From contig NZ_ATWO01000003.1 of NCBI RefSeq assembly GCF_000421285.1, forward strand, positions 1 through 64,000: 64,000 nucleotides of DNA. The letters are read 5' to 3'. Both the position numbers and the translations under genes were made by a program. Positions 1 to 7,823 of this stretch are shown here, piece after piece. Under the pieces are notes generated by a model. The model saw only the letters and a program-made list of their open reading frames with translations, did no database searches and had not been told where the DNA came from. How positions within the stretch are numbered: the first letter of the stretch is position 1; each line of letters opens with the position of its first letter. The DNA is from Desulfotignum balticum DSM 7044 (GTDB taxonomy: Bacteria; Desulfobacterota; Desulfobacteria; Desulfobacterales; Desulfobacteraceae).

Positions 1-384
1 CCCATACCCCCGCCTGGGAAATTCTGTGACAAGTTGACCCAAAACACCGCAAGATCTGCAATATGGTTTGATTTGAAGGCCAAAATAAAGATGCCGGGTC
101 CACATTATTATTGTCGTACACCAGACCGGCAGCTGTGTTGAAGGTGTATCATCCATCTTTTTTGAAATAGAAACAATTTGACGGTATCGGCGACGGTTTT
201 CTGCTTCCCGGTGTTGTTTTTTTCCTTTATCCGTCTGCCGATATCTTCTCTGGGCTTCTCTTCTATTCTTGAGGTTCCCGGCTTTACGACAAGAATCACT
301 ACAGTAGGCATGGCCTCTCCAGCACGCCCGACAAAAACAAAAGGGGAAATCACACCAACGACATGTAATTACGATTAAATTCAA
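1..384 (-). CDS. Small Cys-rich zinc-ribbon protein, 3' end cut by window edge
   Basis: An open frame runs leftward off the window with no in-window stop. The N-terminal part reads CRWCDFPFCFCRACWRG followed by HAYCSDSCRKAG, which gives repeated CxxC pairs typical of a treble-clef or zinc-ribbon knuckle. A very basic stretch follows (REAQRRYRQTDKGKKQHREAE), and a second Cys pair (PYCRSCG) and a PRRGYG tail come near the window edge. There is no ATG; a TTG at 384 is preceded by GGAGGA at nine bases' spacing, so I place the start there, but the frame stays open further upstream. Similar small basic Cys-rich proteins occur beside mobile DNA in Deltaproteobacteria (from memory). The function is unknown; nucleic-acid binding is inference. 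Confidence 0.5.
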   Translation of the reverse strand, partial: MNLIVITCRWCDFPFCFCRACWRGHAYCSDSCRKAGNLKNRREAQRRYRQTDKGKKQHREAENRRRYRQIVSISKKMDDTPSTQLPVWCTTIIMWTRHLYFGLQIKPYCRSCGVLGQLVTEFPRRGYG

Positions 385-692
385 TTCAAGACATCCTCCG
401 GTCTTGCAGACAGACGGAAGATGGTGTAGAAAGAAAATAGTTTGTGTGGGCTTTCCGGCTATCTGCCGAAGTTCACAATCAAAGCCTGGAGTTGGCGCTC
501 CAGGCTTTTCTATGATGTTGACCTTGAATTATACGAATAAAAAGAAAGATTTGATAATCTTTTTTGAATTAAACGGAATAAAATCTCACAACATAATCAA
601 ACCCGCTGCATAATTGCAACAAGTCTTAACTCCCTAAAAACTCAACCATAGTTTCGTTATCATGAATGCCATATCAATGAAATGCCCGCATG
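385..692. other. Gene-poor intergenic stretch in decayed accessory region
   Basis: About 300 bases between the zinc-ribbon gene and the first methylase remnant. Apart from the terminator-like hairpin at 481-510 I see no conserved frame, RNA gene or repeat. The sequence is more AT-rich than the surrounding genes. Confidence 0.5.
481..510 (+). terminator. Bidirectional-looking intrinsic terminator
   Basis: Eleven-base stem AAAGCCTGGAG, six-base loop, then CTCCAGGCTTT with one further T. On the minus strand the stem is followed by only a short T run, so either orientation is possible. It sits downstream of the minus-strand methylase remnant. Confidence 0.6.
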
Positions 693-1069
693 TCAATTGT
701 TTTGGTTCAGGACAATCACATACCGGCTGATCACACCCAGGATGCCTTTTTTCTGCATGGCGGAAACCACAACCGGACTGAAGCGCTGGGATGACAGGGG
801 TGCCTGGATGATGTGGGTATGATACCATCCAGTTTTGTTCAGGATCTCCAGGTAGTCGTCGATGAGGATGCCGCCCTTGTGTGTTTCAGCCATTGCCGGC
901 GTGTTCTGAAAATCCCGCCAGTCCGCATTGATGAACGCCAGTCATCCCCGGCCAGATCTTTGATAATGACGGTGACCATTTCCACGCCTGTTGCCTTGTA
1001 GGTGTTCCATCGGTGTACCCCGTCCAGATGGCGGTAGAAACCGGGCCTTTGCTGTTCCCTGGACTGCAT
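693..1069 (-). pseudogene. ParB-domain/DNA methylase remnant, copy A
   Basis: Two pieces of one gene family are joined out of frame. The first part reads PGFYRHLDGVHRWNTYKATG then IIKDLAGDD, the core of a ParB/Srx-type domain (DGVHR motif). At 941/942 the reading switches frame into LAFINADWRDFQNTPA and a C-terminal block ending YVIVLNQ. I recall a Desulfobacteraceae family with a ParB-like N-terminus, a helix-turn-helix-like middle and a C-terminal DPPY-type methylase domain that ends this way; here the middle, including any DPPY motif, is missing. The 693-941 block is almost identical to 1545-1799. Family naming is from memory; the duplication and frame break are seen directly. Confidence 0.55.
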
Positions 1070-1079
1070 GGTTCGGCAA

Positions 1080-1174
1080 TTATTCTGCGCTCAGATTCTT
1101 CAAAATTTTCTTGGCCAAGGGTTCTTTGATCTCGGTATGTCTGGGAACAGTTTTTCCAAATCTCGCAGTTTCAT
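1080..1174 (-). pseudogene. hicA: HicA toxin remnant with internal deletion and frameshift
   Basis: The start overlaps the hicB stop as ATGA, so the usual translational coupling is preserved. It begins MKLRDLEKL, a typical HicA N-terminus, but then runs out of frame to a stop. In the next frame the rest reads VPRHTEIKEPLAKKILKNLS, the typical HicA C-terminal helix. The middle of the roughly 60-residue toxin, where the conserved GG-x-H active-site His lies, has been removed. The protein cannot be an active dsRBD-fold mRNA nuclease. The remnant lies directly downstream of an apparently intact antitoxin. Confidence 0.75.
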
Positions 1175-1389
1175 CCAATCGTCACCGTTTCTTGCATAGC
1201 GTCATCGGGCAAACCTCTCAGAATATCAGCCTTACGATCCTCTAAAATCAATTCAATGGCTTGTCTAAGATTATCCTTAGTTTCTTCAATGGTCTCCCCC
1301 TGTCCGTTAGCGCCTGGAACTTCTGGGCAGATCGCCCAAAATCCTCCCTCAAGAGCAGGTTCTATAATTGCTGTAAATTCTGCCTTCAC
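1171..1389 (-). CDS. hicB: HicB-family antitoxin
   Basis: A 72-residue protein beginning MKAEFTAIIEPALEGGFWAI, then CPEVPGANGQGETIEE and a helix NLRQAIELILEDR: the partial RNase-H-like fold of HicB antitoxins. Normally HicB binds and masks HicA, and many HicB proteins also repress the operon through an added DNA-binding tail. This one has no HTH or RHH tail and ends in ETVTIG. Its toxin partner is internally deleted, so the antitoxin appears orphaned; it could still counteract a related HicA elsewhere. The frame and length are complete. Confidence 0.88.
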   Translation of the reverse strand: MKAEFTAIIEPALEGGFWAICPEVPGANGQGETIEETKDNLRQAIELILEDRKADILRGLPDDAMQETVTIG

Positions 1390-1544
1390 TATAAACTCCT
1401 ATTTTTTTTTGTGGCCGAACGCCTCAATAGCTGATTTGATTCCATAACAGATGTTTTTTCTCAGGTAAAGCAATTTAAAAATATCATACTGTCTCTGTTT
1501 GTTCTCCCCAGATATTTTCACCGGCATGGGATACCGAAGCTGCA

Positions 1545-2012
1545 TCATCCCGCTCCCTGCTGGTTCAGGACGATCACATACCGGCTGATCACCCCCAGGA
1601 TGTTTCTTTTCTGCATGGCTGAAACCACTCCGGCGCTGAAGCGCTGGGATGACATGGGGGCCTGGATGATATGGGTGTGATACCATCCCGTTTTGTTCAG
1701 GATCTCCAGGTAATCGTCGATGAGGATGCCGCCCTTGTGTGTTTCATCCATTGCCGGGGTGTTCTGAAAATCCCGCCAGTCCGCATTGGTGAACGCCAGC
1801 CGTGCTTTTCAGCCACCTGGGCCACGGTGAACCCACGAACCAAATCGGCATTTATTAGATTTGGCAATGTTGCCATTTTTAATAAATGGTTGTGGATGGA
1901 TGCCTGATTTATCCCCGATGTTTTCGGCAAACATGCCCACCCGCCTGTGATCGATTGTTTTTCTGGGATAGATGGTCTCATCCAGAATGATGGATGAAAC
2001 GGGGATTTGTAG
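1545..2012 (-). pseudogene. ParB-domain/DNA methylase remnant, copy B
   Basis: Three non-contiguous pieces of the same family as copy A are fused. Residues LQIPVSSIILDETIYPRK to MFAENIGDKSG (about 2012-1907) look like the start of a ParB domain. A second frame carries HNHLLKMATLPNLINADL and GFTVAQVAEKHG (about 1906-1800), an HTH-like segment. From 1799 a third frame gives LAFTNADWRDFQNTPAMDE to YVIVLNQQGAG. The third junction lies at the same CTGGCGTTCA motif that forms the junction in copy A. Two internal deletions and two frame changes make it non-functional. The assignment to a ParB-methylase family is from memory of similar proteins. Confidence 0.55.
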
Positions 2013-2063
2013 GGATCGCTGGCCCCGAGGAAATAGGCGTGCCGGACAAAGAAAGCCTCTTCC

Positions 2064-2234
2064 CTGAAAGCGGTCCGGCAAATTAAACTGGATCAGAAAA
2101 TCTGGCGCATGAACCGGCTGGGAATCCTTCAGGAAAGAATAGCATTGCGCTTGGGAGAGACCAAGGATATTATCCGAAACCATTTGGGGAAAACGTCAAT
2201 GTTAACAAAATCCCCAAATACGGATTTGTCCCAG
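2064..2234 (+). pseudogene. Inverted fragment of the same ParB/methylase family (HTH part)
   Basis: On the opposite strand to copies A and B, one frame reads LKAVRQIKLDQKIWR then MNRLGILQERIALRLG and HLGKTSMLTKSPNTDLSQ. This is the segment that in copy B corresponds to HNHLLKMATLPNLINADL, so it comes from a third, inverted copy. Only about 57 residues remain. There is no plausible start or C-terminal methylase part. Confidence 0.45.
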
Positions 2235-2382
2235 GCAAAGATGATGATTTTTGACCGGGAGTCAAAACGAAAAAACAGGCAGAGAGGTGACATGCCGCCC
2301 GGACTGAATGTCTTTCTCAAGTAGTGACAAAAAGCTTCTTATTGACGGGTCTTCATGTGAATCTTCGCTGCAGTATGCTTCA

Positions 2383-4149
2383 TCAAATGTCTGCCTGCCG
2401 GTTTCTATGATGAGGTTTACATCTTTTTTGCAGTTTCTGAATATTGTCCCTGGCAAACTCAATGGTGGGATCGATTTCCAAAGCCATTTCATAGAATTTG
2501 ACGGCCAGGGCCGGTTCTCCCAGTTCCCGGTAGTTGGAGCCGATATTGGCATAGTTGATGGCCTGGGACGGATCGATTTCCAGGGCCTGTTCAAAACAGG
2601 TGATGGCTTTGTGGTGGTTTTTTTGCAGAAAATGGCACACCCCCATGGTGTTGAGAAGATCCGGGCGCTGGTCGTCCACGGCCAGGCCCCGGGTGCAGAT
2701 TTCCACGGCCCGGTCATACTGGCCCAGATCCTTGAGGCAGGCCCCCATGTGGGAACAGATGTCCGGCAGGTTCAGCCGGGCCGGTTCCCTGTCCATGGCT
2801 GCTTCAAATTCCTCCAGGGCGGTGGGATATTCTCCGATGGCGTTGTATACCAGGCCTTTGTAGAAACGGGTGTAATATTTGTCCGGCAAAGCCGTTTCCA
2901 GGGCCTCCAGCCGGTCCAGGGCCTGGATGGGGTCCAGGGTTTCAATGATGAGCCGGGCCGTGAACATGCCCACGCTGGCGGATACGGCCCGCTCCCGGAA
3001 ATGGGCCCCGGGAATGATGGTGTAAAAAGCCGGAATGTCCAGGTCCGGGTGCCGGGTGTCAATGGCCAGGACCTGAAAGTCTTTTTTCTTCAGGGCCGCA
3101 ATCAGGTTTTCCACTTCCACCCGGATGTTGGGGTCTGACAGATCCGGCAAATCGGCCAGGTCCACCAGGGTATCGGGTTGGGTGATCAAAGCGGCATCTT
3201 CGATGCGGGTGAATTTGGGAAGGCCCGATGCTTCGTAATTGGACCCGGTATTGAAATCTCCGGCCAGCTGGGCCACTTCCGTCAGGGCCCGGCTCATGGC
3301 TTTCTGGGGATCCGGCGAGGTGCCCGCGGTCCACACGATCTCGCTTTTTTCCGGGAATGTGGCAGGATCCCAGGCCAGCACGGCAATGGTGGGGATGCCC
3401 GTGTCCAGGGAAAAATCAGACGCATGAATCTGGATCCCGCATTTTTTGTATTTGGCCAGCATCTCTTTGACCAGGGGATCGGTGAATGTATCGGTGCGGA
3501 TCCCCGGCACCGGGAGATTTCCGTGGCTCACCAAAGATGAGGTATGTCGTTCCACCAGTTCGCAAATGCCCTGGATCAGGGCTTCTTCATTGCAGTTGCC
3601 GGCACACGGGCCGTTAAACTCATTGATCATGTAAAACCAGTTGAACGGGATCAGTACCTCTTTTTCCAGGGTCAGGTTATACCCTCGGGTCCATTGCAGG
3701 GTGAGATCGTCGAATATATGCTTGATTTTCAAAGCGTCTTCTTTGGTATCATGCACGGATCGGATGATCTGGTCAAAAGGAAGCGCGGTGTCGTCCAGGT
3801 CTTTGGGCCGGGCTTTAAAAAAACGGGTGGGGTCTTTGACAAAGGAAAAAAAACTGAACCGTTCCGCCAGTTCCATGACCGCACTGGCTTCGGACTGGGC
3901 CGGGGTCCCGCCCTTTCCCATCTGTTTGTTGGTGCCGATAACTTTTCTGGCATGGGCCCCGCACTCACTGAAAAACACGGGAATATCCAGGCGGCCGTTG
4001 TCAATGCGCCGGGTCCGGTTCAAAATATCCAGTCCGGCTTCAGCGGCTTTGTTTTTGAACTGTGCCACGGTTTTTTCCGGAGAGATGATTTTGTCCTGGT
4101 CATAGGTGTAGCCTTTGACCGCATCGTTAAGTTCGATTTTATATGTCAT
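2383..4149 (-). CDS. ycaO: YcaO-domain protein with C-terminal TPR repeats
   Basis: A 588-residue protein, close to the E. coli YcaO length (about 586). The YcaO ATP-binding signatures are visible: SEASAVMELAERFS at about 86-99 and EEALIQGICELVERH at about 188-202. The second part (about 400-575) is a run of TPR units, for example YNAIGEYPTALEEFEAAMDR and INYANIGSNYRELGEPALAV. YcaO enzymes phosphorylate backbone amides; azoline- and thioamide-forming members work with partner proteins. No TfuA, E1-like partner or precursor peptide is adjacent, and the Pro-rich C-terminus of azoline-forming YcaOs is absent. A housekeeping role like E. coli YcaO (linked to ribosomal protein S12 methylthiolation) is the simplest inference. 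AGGAAA upstream of the ATG supports the start. Confidence 0.88.
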   Translation of the reverse strand: MTYKIELNDAVKGYTYDQDKIISPEKTVAQFKNKAAEAGLDILNRTRRIDNGRLDIPVFFSECGAHARKVIGTNKQMGKGGTPAQSEASAVMELAERFSFFSFVKDPTRFFKARPKDLDDTALPFDQIIRSVHDTKEDALKIKHIFDDLTLQWTRGYNLTLEKEVLIPFNWFYMINEFNGPCAGNCNEEALIQGICELVERHTSSLVSHGNLPVPGIRTDTFTDPLVKEMLAKYKKCGIQIHASDFSLDTGIPTIAVLAWDPATFPEKSEIVWTAGTSPDPQKAMSRALTEVAQLAGDFNTGSNYEASGLPKFTRIEDAALITQPDTLVDLADLPDLSDPNIRVEVENLIAALKKKDFQVLAIDTRHPDLDIPAFYTIIPGAHFRERAVSASVGMFTARLIIETLDPIQALDRLEALETALPDKYYTRFYKGLVYNAIGEYPTALEEFEAAMDREPARLNLPDICSHMGACLKDLGQYDRAVEICTRGLAVDDQRPDLLNTMGVCHFLQKNHHKAITCFEQALEIDPSQAINYANIGSNYRELGEPALAVKFYEMALEIDPTIEFARDNIQKLQKRCKPHHRNRQADI

Positions 4150-4229
4150 GAAAGTCGGTTTCCTGGTTCAGGGTTGAATGGATGGATGCCGGTGATAAAA
4201 GCCTGGGCCGGAGTTGATCCGGATATCGG

Positions 4230-4661
4230 TCATTCCATAAGATTGATCTCATCGCCCACGCGGATGGTGCCGCCGGTCAGAATTTTTGCAAACACGCCTT
4301 GTTTAGGCATGATGCAGTCGCCGGTGCGGTAATAGATGGCGCATTTTTTATGGCATTGTTTGCCGATCTGGGTGATCTCTACCAGGGCCGTGTCCCCTAA
4401 GCGGACTTTTTGCCCGATTGTCTGGGATTTCCAGTCAATACCGGTGGTGGCGATGTTTTCGGCAAAATCCCCGAAAGTCAGGACAAATTCCGGGGTGCTG
4501 GCGGCATCAATGCTTTCAGACGCCAGAAAACTGAGCTGCCGGTGCCAGTCCCCGGCATGGGCATCCCCCTGGATGCCGTGGTTTTCCAGAAGTTCTGCCT
4601 GGTCGACACATTGTTTGACCGTACCTTTTTTTTTGCTGACGGCAATGGAAACAATTTTCAC
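4230..4661 (-). CDS. MOSC-domain protein
   Basis: A 143-residue single-domain MOSC protein: MKIVSIAVSKKKGTVK, then GIQGDAHAGDWHRQLSFLA, GDFAENIATTGIDW and LGDTALVEITQIGKQCHKKC. MOSC domains belong to the molybdenum-cofactor sulfurase C-terminal family and are thought to carry sulfur or molybdopterin on a conserved Cys. Here the Cys pair in QCHKKC and the later DCIMPKQGVFAKIL fit the short bacterial form. The start is GTG, with AAGGA six bases upstream. It lies about 80 bases upstream of ycaO on the same strand and could be cotranscribed with it. No molybdopterin biosynthesis gene is nearby. Confidence 0.85.
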   Translation of the reverse strand: MKIVSIAVSKKKGTVKQCVDQAELLENHGIQGDAHAGDWHRQLSFLASESIDAASTPEFVLTFGDFAENIATTGIDWKSQTIGQKVRLGDTALVEITQIGKQCHKKCAIYYRTGDCIMPKQGVFAKILTGGTIRVGDEINLME

Positions 4662-4732
4662 GGGGATTCCTTTGTGTTTTCAGGTTGTGGTGGCATATCA
4701 AAGGGACATATATCACATTGTGGCAGTCAGTT

Positions 4733-5086
4733 TCAATGCCTGAGTTGTTTTTGAATGGATTTTTTCATCAGTGCTGTTTTGTCTGTGTCATTTTTGAAAA
4801 AAGGGTCAGTCGATTTCACGGGTGGCGATTGGACATGTCCGGGCAAATCCATGGGCGGGTGGGAATGATTGAACTGATCCAGGCAGTCGTCAATGGTTTC
4901 AGCCAGGCCCGCCGGCAGGTTGTGGGGTGTAAACGCCTGCTGGATCGCGGACTCCAGGCAGACGTCCAGAGAAAAGAGCTGTCGGCATGCCGGGCAGGAC
5001 GTCAGATGGTCTATCACTTCCGGATTTTCCGGCATTCCCCGGCCGGTATGGGTTTTCATCCACTGTAAAAATGTATCGCAGTTCAT
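4733..5086 (-). CDS. Zinc-binding anti-sigma factor, soluble
   Basis: A 117-residue protein with an N-terminal zf-HC2/ZAS-type motif, HLTSCPACRQLF (HxxxCxxC), at about 27-36. Such domains clamp the partner ECF sigma factor. The C-terminal half is hydrophilic and I see no membrane helix, so the protein should be cytoplasmic, unlike most membrane-bound anti-sigmas. It follows the sigma gene by three bases and ends KSIQKQLRH. ZAS proteins of this soluble type are often redox- or metal-responsive, but what this one senses cannot be read from the sequence. Confidence 0.75.
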   Translation of the reverse strand: MNCDTFLQWMKTHTGRGMPENPEVIDHLTSCPACRQLFSLDVCLESAIQQAFTPHNLPAGLAETIDDCLDQFNHSHPPMDLPGHVQSPPVKSTDPFFKNDTDKTALMKKSIQKQLRH

Positions 5087-5089
5087 GGG

Positions 5090-5665
5090 TCAGGTCGATT
5101 CCGTTTCAAGATGGATCTGAAAGATGTGCCGGCGGTCCTGCAACTGGTCGAGCAGTATGGTTTTCAACCGTTCCCTGGCCCGGTTCAGCCGGGACATCAC
5201 CGTGCCCATGGGGATATCCAGGGCAGCGGCGATCTCTTTGTACGGCATATCTTGCATGTAATACAGGGTCAAGACGTCTTTGAATTTCACCGGCAGCGCA
5301 TCAATGGCCTGATTCACCAGCCGGGTGTCTGCGGCCAGGGCCAGCCGGTCGTCTGTATCGATTTTTTCCACACAGGATTTGAGATGCTCAATGTAATCGG
5401 TTTGTTGCTGCTGGTGTTTCTCAGTATTTGTCCGGCATGTTTTCAGAAAATTGTTGCGCAGAATTTTCAGCAGCCAGGGTTTGATCCGGTCCGGATCCTT
5501 GAGTTGATAAAAATATTTAAAAGCCATCAGATAGGTTTCCTGAACAAGGTCATGGGCATCAAACGCATTGCCGGTATATTTGAGAGCCACGTTATACACC
5601 AGTGACATATGCGGATATGCCAGCGTTTTAAACCGGTGGTTGGTTTTATTTGTTTCAGATTTCAT
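5090..5665 (-). CDS. ECF RNA polymerase sigma factor
   Basis: About 191 residues from the ATG at 5665; the frame is open to an ATG at 5698, which would add eleven residues (PWRQGQDDDD). Region 2 is visible as YNVALKYTGNAFDAHDLVQE and YLMAFKYFYQLKDPDRIKPW. Region 4 is ALPVKFKDVLTLYYMQDMPY then KEIAAALDIPMGTVMSRLNR ARERL, the helix-turn-helix that reads the -35 element. No region 3 is present, as expected for an ECF factor. The coupled downstream gene is its likely anti-sigma. Its regulon is unknown. Confidence 0.92.
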   Translation of the reverse strand: MKSETNKTNHRFKTLAYPHMSLVYNVALKYTGNAFDAHDLVQETYLMAFKYFYQLKDPDRIKPWLLKILRNNFLKTCRTNTEKHQQQQTDYIEHLKSCVEKIDTDDRLALAADTRLVNQAIDALPVKFKDVLTLYYMQDMPYKEIAAALDIPMGTVMSRLNRARERLKTILLDQLQDRRHIFQIHLETEST

Positions 5666-5754
5666 GTCATCATCATCCTGACCTTGCCTCCATGGCATTT
5701 AAGATAATCAGGTGATGAATCAATTCAATCCTTTTTATAAATTATAGACAGATA

Positions 5755-6660
5755 TTACCCCGGTTTTATTCCCGGATTTTCATCTGCCGGTTCCAGGTGG
5801 ACCATCACATCAATGACTTTGGGGTACCGGGCCATCAGGGTTTGCCTAGCGGTTTCGGAAATCTCATGGCCCTGGCGCACACTCATCTGTCCCTCCACCT
5901 CCAGATGAAGGTCCATATAAAAAGATCCGCCGATTTTTCGGGACCGGATCCGATGTGTGCCCTGAACATGGGGAATCCTCTGGATCAGGGCCTGAATCTC
6001 AATCCGGTCTTTCGGGGACATGCCCTTGTCTGTAAGCTCGGCCAGGCTGTCGCCTAAAATATCGATTCCCACCTTGATGATAAAGACAGATACCAGGATG
6101 GCTGCCACCGGGTCCAGAAACGCCAGTTTCGGTGAGATGAGTCCGGCAGTCACGGCCACCAGCACGGGAATGGAGGACAGGGCATCCGTGCGGTGGTGCC
6201 AGGCATTGGCTTTTAACGAGGAGGACCGGTTTGTCACACCGGCGGTAAATGTGATGCGGTACAGAATTTCCTTGACCACCAGAGACAGCAGCGGTGCGGC
6301 AAGAACAATGGGGCTCAGCCGGGGGGTGACGGGATGCATCAGAGAAACAATGGCGTTATATCCGATGCCGGCAGCCACCCCTAAAAGGATCAGGCTGATG
6401 ACAATGGTGACAAAAGATTCGATTTTCTGGTGACCGAAGGGATGACAGTCATCCGGCGGTGCCGTCCAGTAACGGACCCCGAACAGGATCACCAGATCGG
6501 ATGCCGTGTCCGAAAAACTGTGTAGCGCATCCGCTACCACGGCCTGGCTGCTGCCGGCCACGCCGATGATCAGTTTGATCACGGCCAGTGCCACATTGGC
6601 AACCAGACCGATCCAGGTGATTTTTTCAATATTTTTTCTGGTATTGGTTTCAGCACGCAT
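5755..6660 (-). CDS. Cation diffusion facilitator family metal transporter
   Basis: A 301-residue CDF protein with six predicted membrane segments (first about 13-33). Metal-site motifs are ADALHSFSD in the second helix and AWHHRTDALSS (HxxxD) in the fifth. The C-terminal cytoplasmic ferredoxin-like domain starts near LTDKGMSPKDRIEIQ and contains FYMDLHLEVEGQMSV. CDF carriers export divalent metals (Zn, Fe, Mn, Co) against protons. It starts 11 bases after the mutY stop with AGGA upstream of the ATG, so it is probably the last gene of the pepA-to-mutY chain. Confidence 0.93.
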   Translation of the reverse strand: MRAETNTRKNIEKITWIGLVANVALAVIKLIIGVAGSSQAVVADALHSFSDTASDLVILFGVRYWTAPPDDCHPFGHQKIESFVTIVISLILLGVAAGIGYNAIVSLMHPVTPRLSPIVLAAPLLSLVVKEILYRITFTAGVTNRSSSLKANAWHHRTDALSSIPVLVAVTAGLISPKLAFLDPVAAILVSVFIIKVGIDILGDSLAELTDKGMSPKDRIEIQALIQRIPHVQGTHRIRSRKIGGSFYMDLHLEVEGQMSVRQGHEISETARQTLMARYPKVIDVMVHLEPADENPGIKPG

Positions 6661-6671
6661 GTTAAAAAATC

Positions 6672-7823
6672 CTATAGTGCCGGGTTTTGGTCAAGCAATT
6701 CAATAAATTTAAGGTTGGCCCCGGGAAAAGCAAACCCATCGATTTCCTGCAAACAGATCCACTGAAAATCCACGGGGCCGTTCAAGGCCACATCCCCGGA
6801 TATATAATCACAGTAAAACACATCCATTTCAATCTTAAAATGGGTATATGCATGCTTGATTCGGGTCAGAAAAGAAGACACCCGGACCGTGAGCCCGGTT
6901 TCCTCTTTGATCTCCCGGATACAGGCATCTTTCGCGGTTTCATTTTTTTCCACCTTGCCGCCGGGAAACTCCCACAGCCCGCCTAAAAGCCCGTCCGGGT
7001 TTCTCTGGGTGATCAGCAGTTTATTGTTTTTTATGACAATGCCGGTACTGATATGAAAACAGGGCGTTTTTTTGCGTGCCAGCCGCACCGGAAATTCTTT
7101 GATCCGGGATTCGGCCTCAGCGCAGCACATAACTTTTAAAGGGCAGGCCGTGCAGTCCGGGGATGTCGGGGTGCAGATCAACGCCCCCAGTTCCATGACC
7201 GCCTGGTTGAAACCGCCGGGATCTGTCCGGTCCAAAAGTGCTTCAGCCACGGGTTTGAACGTTCCATGGGCCGAGGAATGGTTCACGGGCACATCCAGGC
7301 AGAACAACCGGGACAGAACCCGCTTGACATTGCCGTCCACCACGGCATGGGCCTTTCCAAAGGCAATGCTCAATACGGCGGATGCAATATAATCCCCCAC
7401 CCCGGGCAGGGCTTTGAAATCGGAAAACCGGTCCGGAATGCGGCCGTCTGAAAGAGAAACCAGTTGCTGAGCCGCCTTGTGCAGGTTTCTGGCCCGGGCA
7501 TAATATCCCAGTCCTTCCCAGAGTTTGAGCACCCGGCCCGGATCGGCGTCAGCCAGATCTTTGAGGGTGGGGAACGCTGCCAGAAATTTGTGGAAATAAG
7601 GTACCACGGTTTTGACCTGGGTCTGCTGGAGCATGACTTCAGATACCCAGATGCGGTAAGGGTCAATGATGTCCCGCCAGGGAAGTTGCCGGTGATGGGC
7701 CTGGTACCAGTGCATCAGATATTGTTGAATCTGTCCCTGTTCTGCCCGGGGGATTGAAAAGGATGCCTGATTGTGACCCCCTTGTTTTCTGAGCACGGAT
7801 TTTTTTTTGCGGGTCGGTGTCAT
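6672..7823 (-). CDS. mutY: A/G-specific adenine glycosylase MutY
   Basis: A 383-residue protein that removes adenine opposite 8-oxoguanine. Catalytic Glu62 lies in SEVMLQQTQV, the helix-hairpin-helix LPGVGDYIASAV is at about 139-150, and catalytic Asp163 is in VVDGNVKRVLSR. The [4Fe-4S] ligands are Cys217, 224, 227 and 233 (CTPTSPDCTACPLKVMC). The C-terminal part is NUDIX-like, with a complete box from GGKVEKNE to REIKEETGL at about 288-311. A complete box is unusual: most MutY C-domains are NUDIX-fold but have lost the catalytic glutamates. The ATG overlaps the upstream stop as TGATG; the frame is also open far upstream through the preceding gene, which I reject. Confidence 0.95.
   Translation of the reverse strand: MTPTRKKKSVLRKQGGHNQASFSIPRAEQGQIQQYLMHWYQAHHRQLPWRDIIDPYRIWVSEVMLQQTQVKTVVPYFHKFLAAFPTLKDLADADPGRVLKLWEGLGYYARARNLHKAAQQLVSLSDGRIPDRFSDFKALPGVGDYIASAVLSIAFGKAHAVVDGNVKRVLSRLFCLDVPVNHSSAHGTFKPVAEALLDRTDPGGFNQAVMELGALICTPTSPDCTACPLKVMCCAEAESRIKEFPVRLARKKTPCFHISTGIVIKNNKLLITQRNPDGLLGGLWEFPGGKVEKNETAKDACIREIKEETGLTVRVSSFLTRIKHAYTHFKIEMDVFYCDYISGDVALNGPVDFQWICLQEIDGFAFPGANLKFIELLDQNPAL

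Noticed and set aside
1-384. Suspected frameshift in the zinc-ribbon gene
   Set aside because: Counting the T and C runs at 340-350 again showed one continuous frame through CRWCDFPFCFCRACWRG, so no shift is needed.
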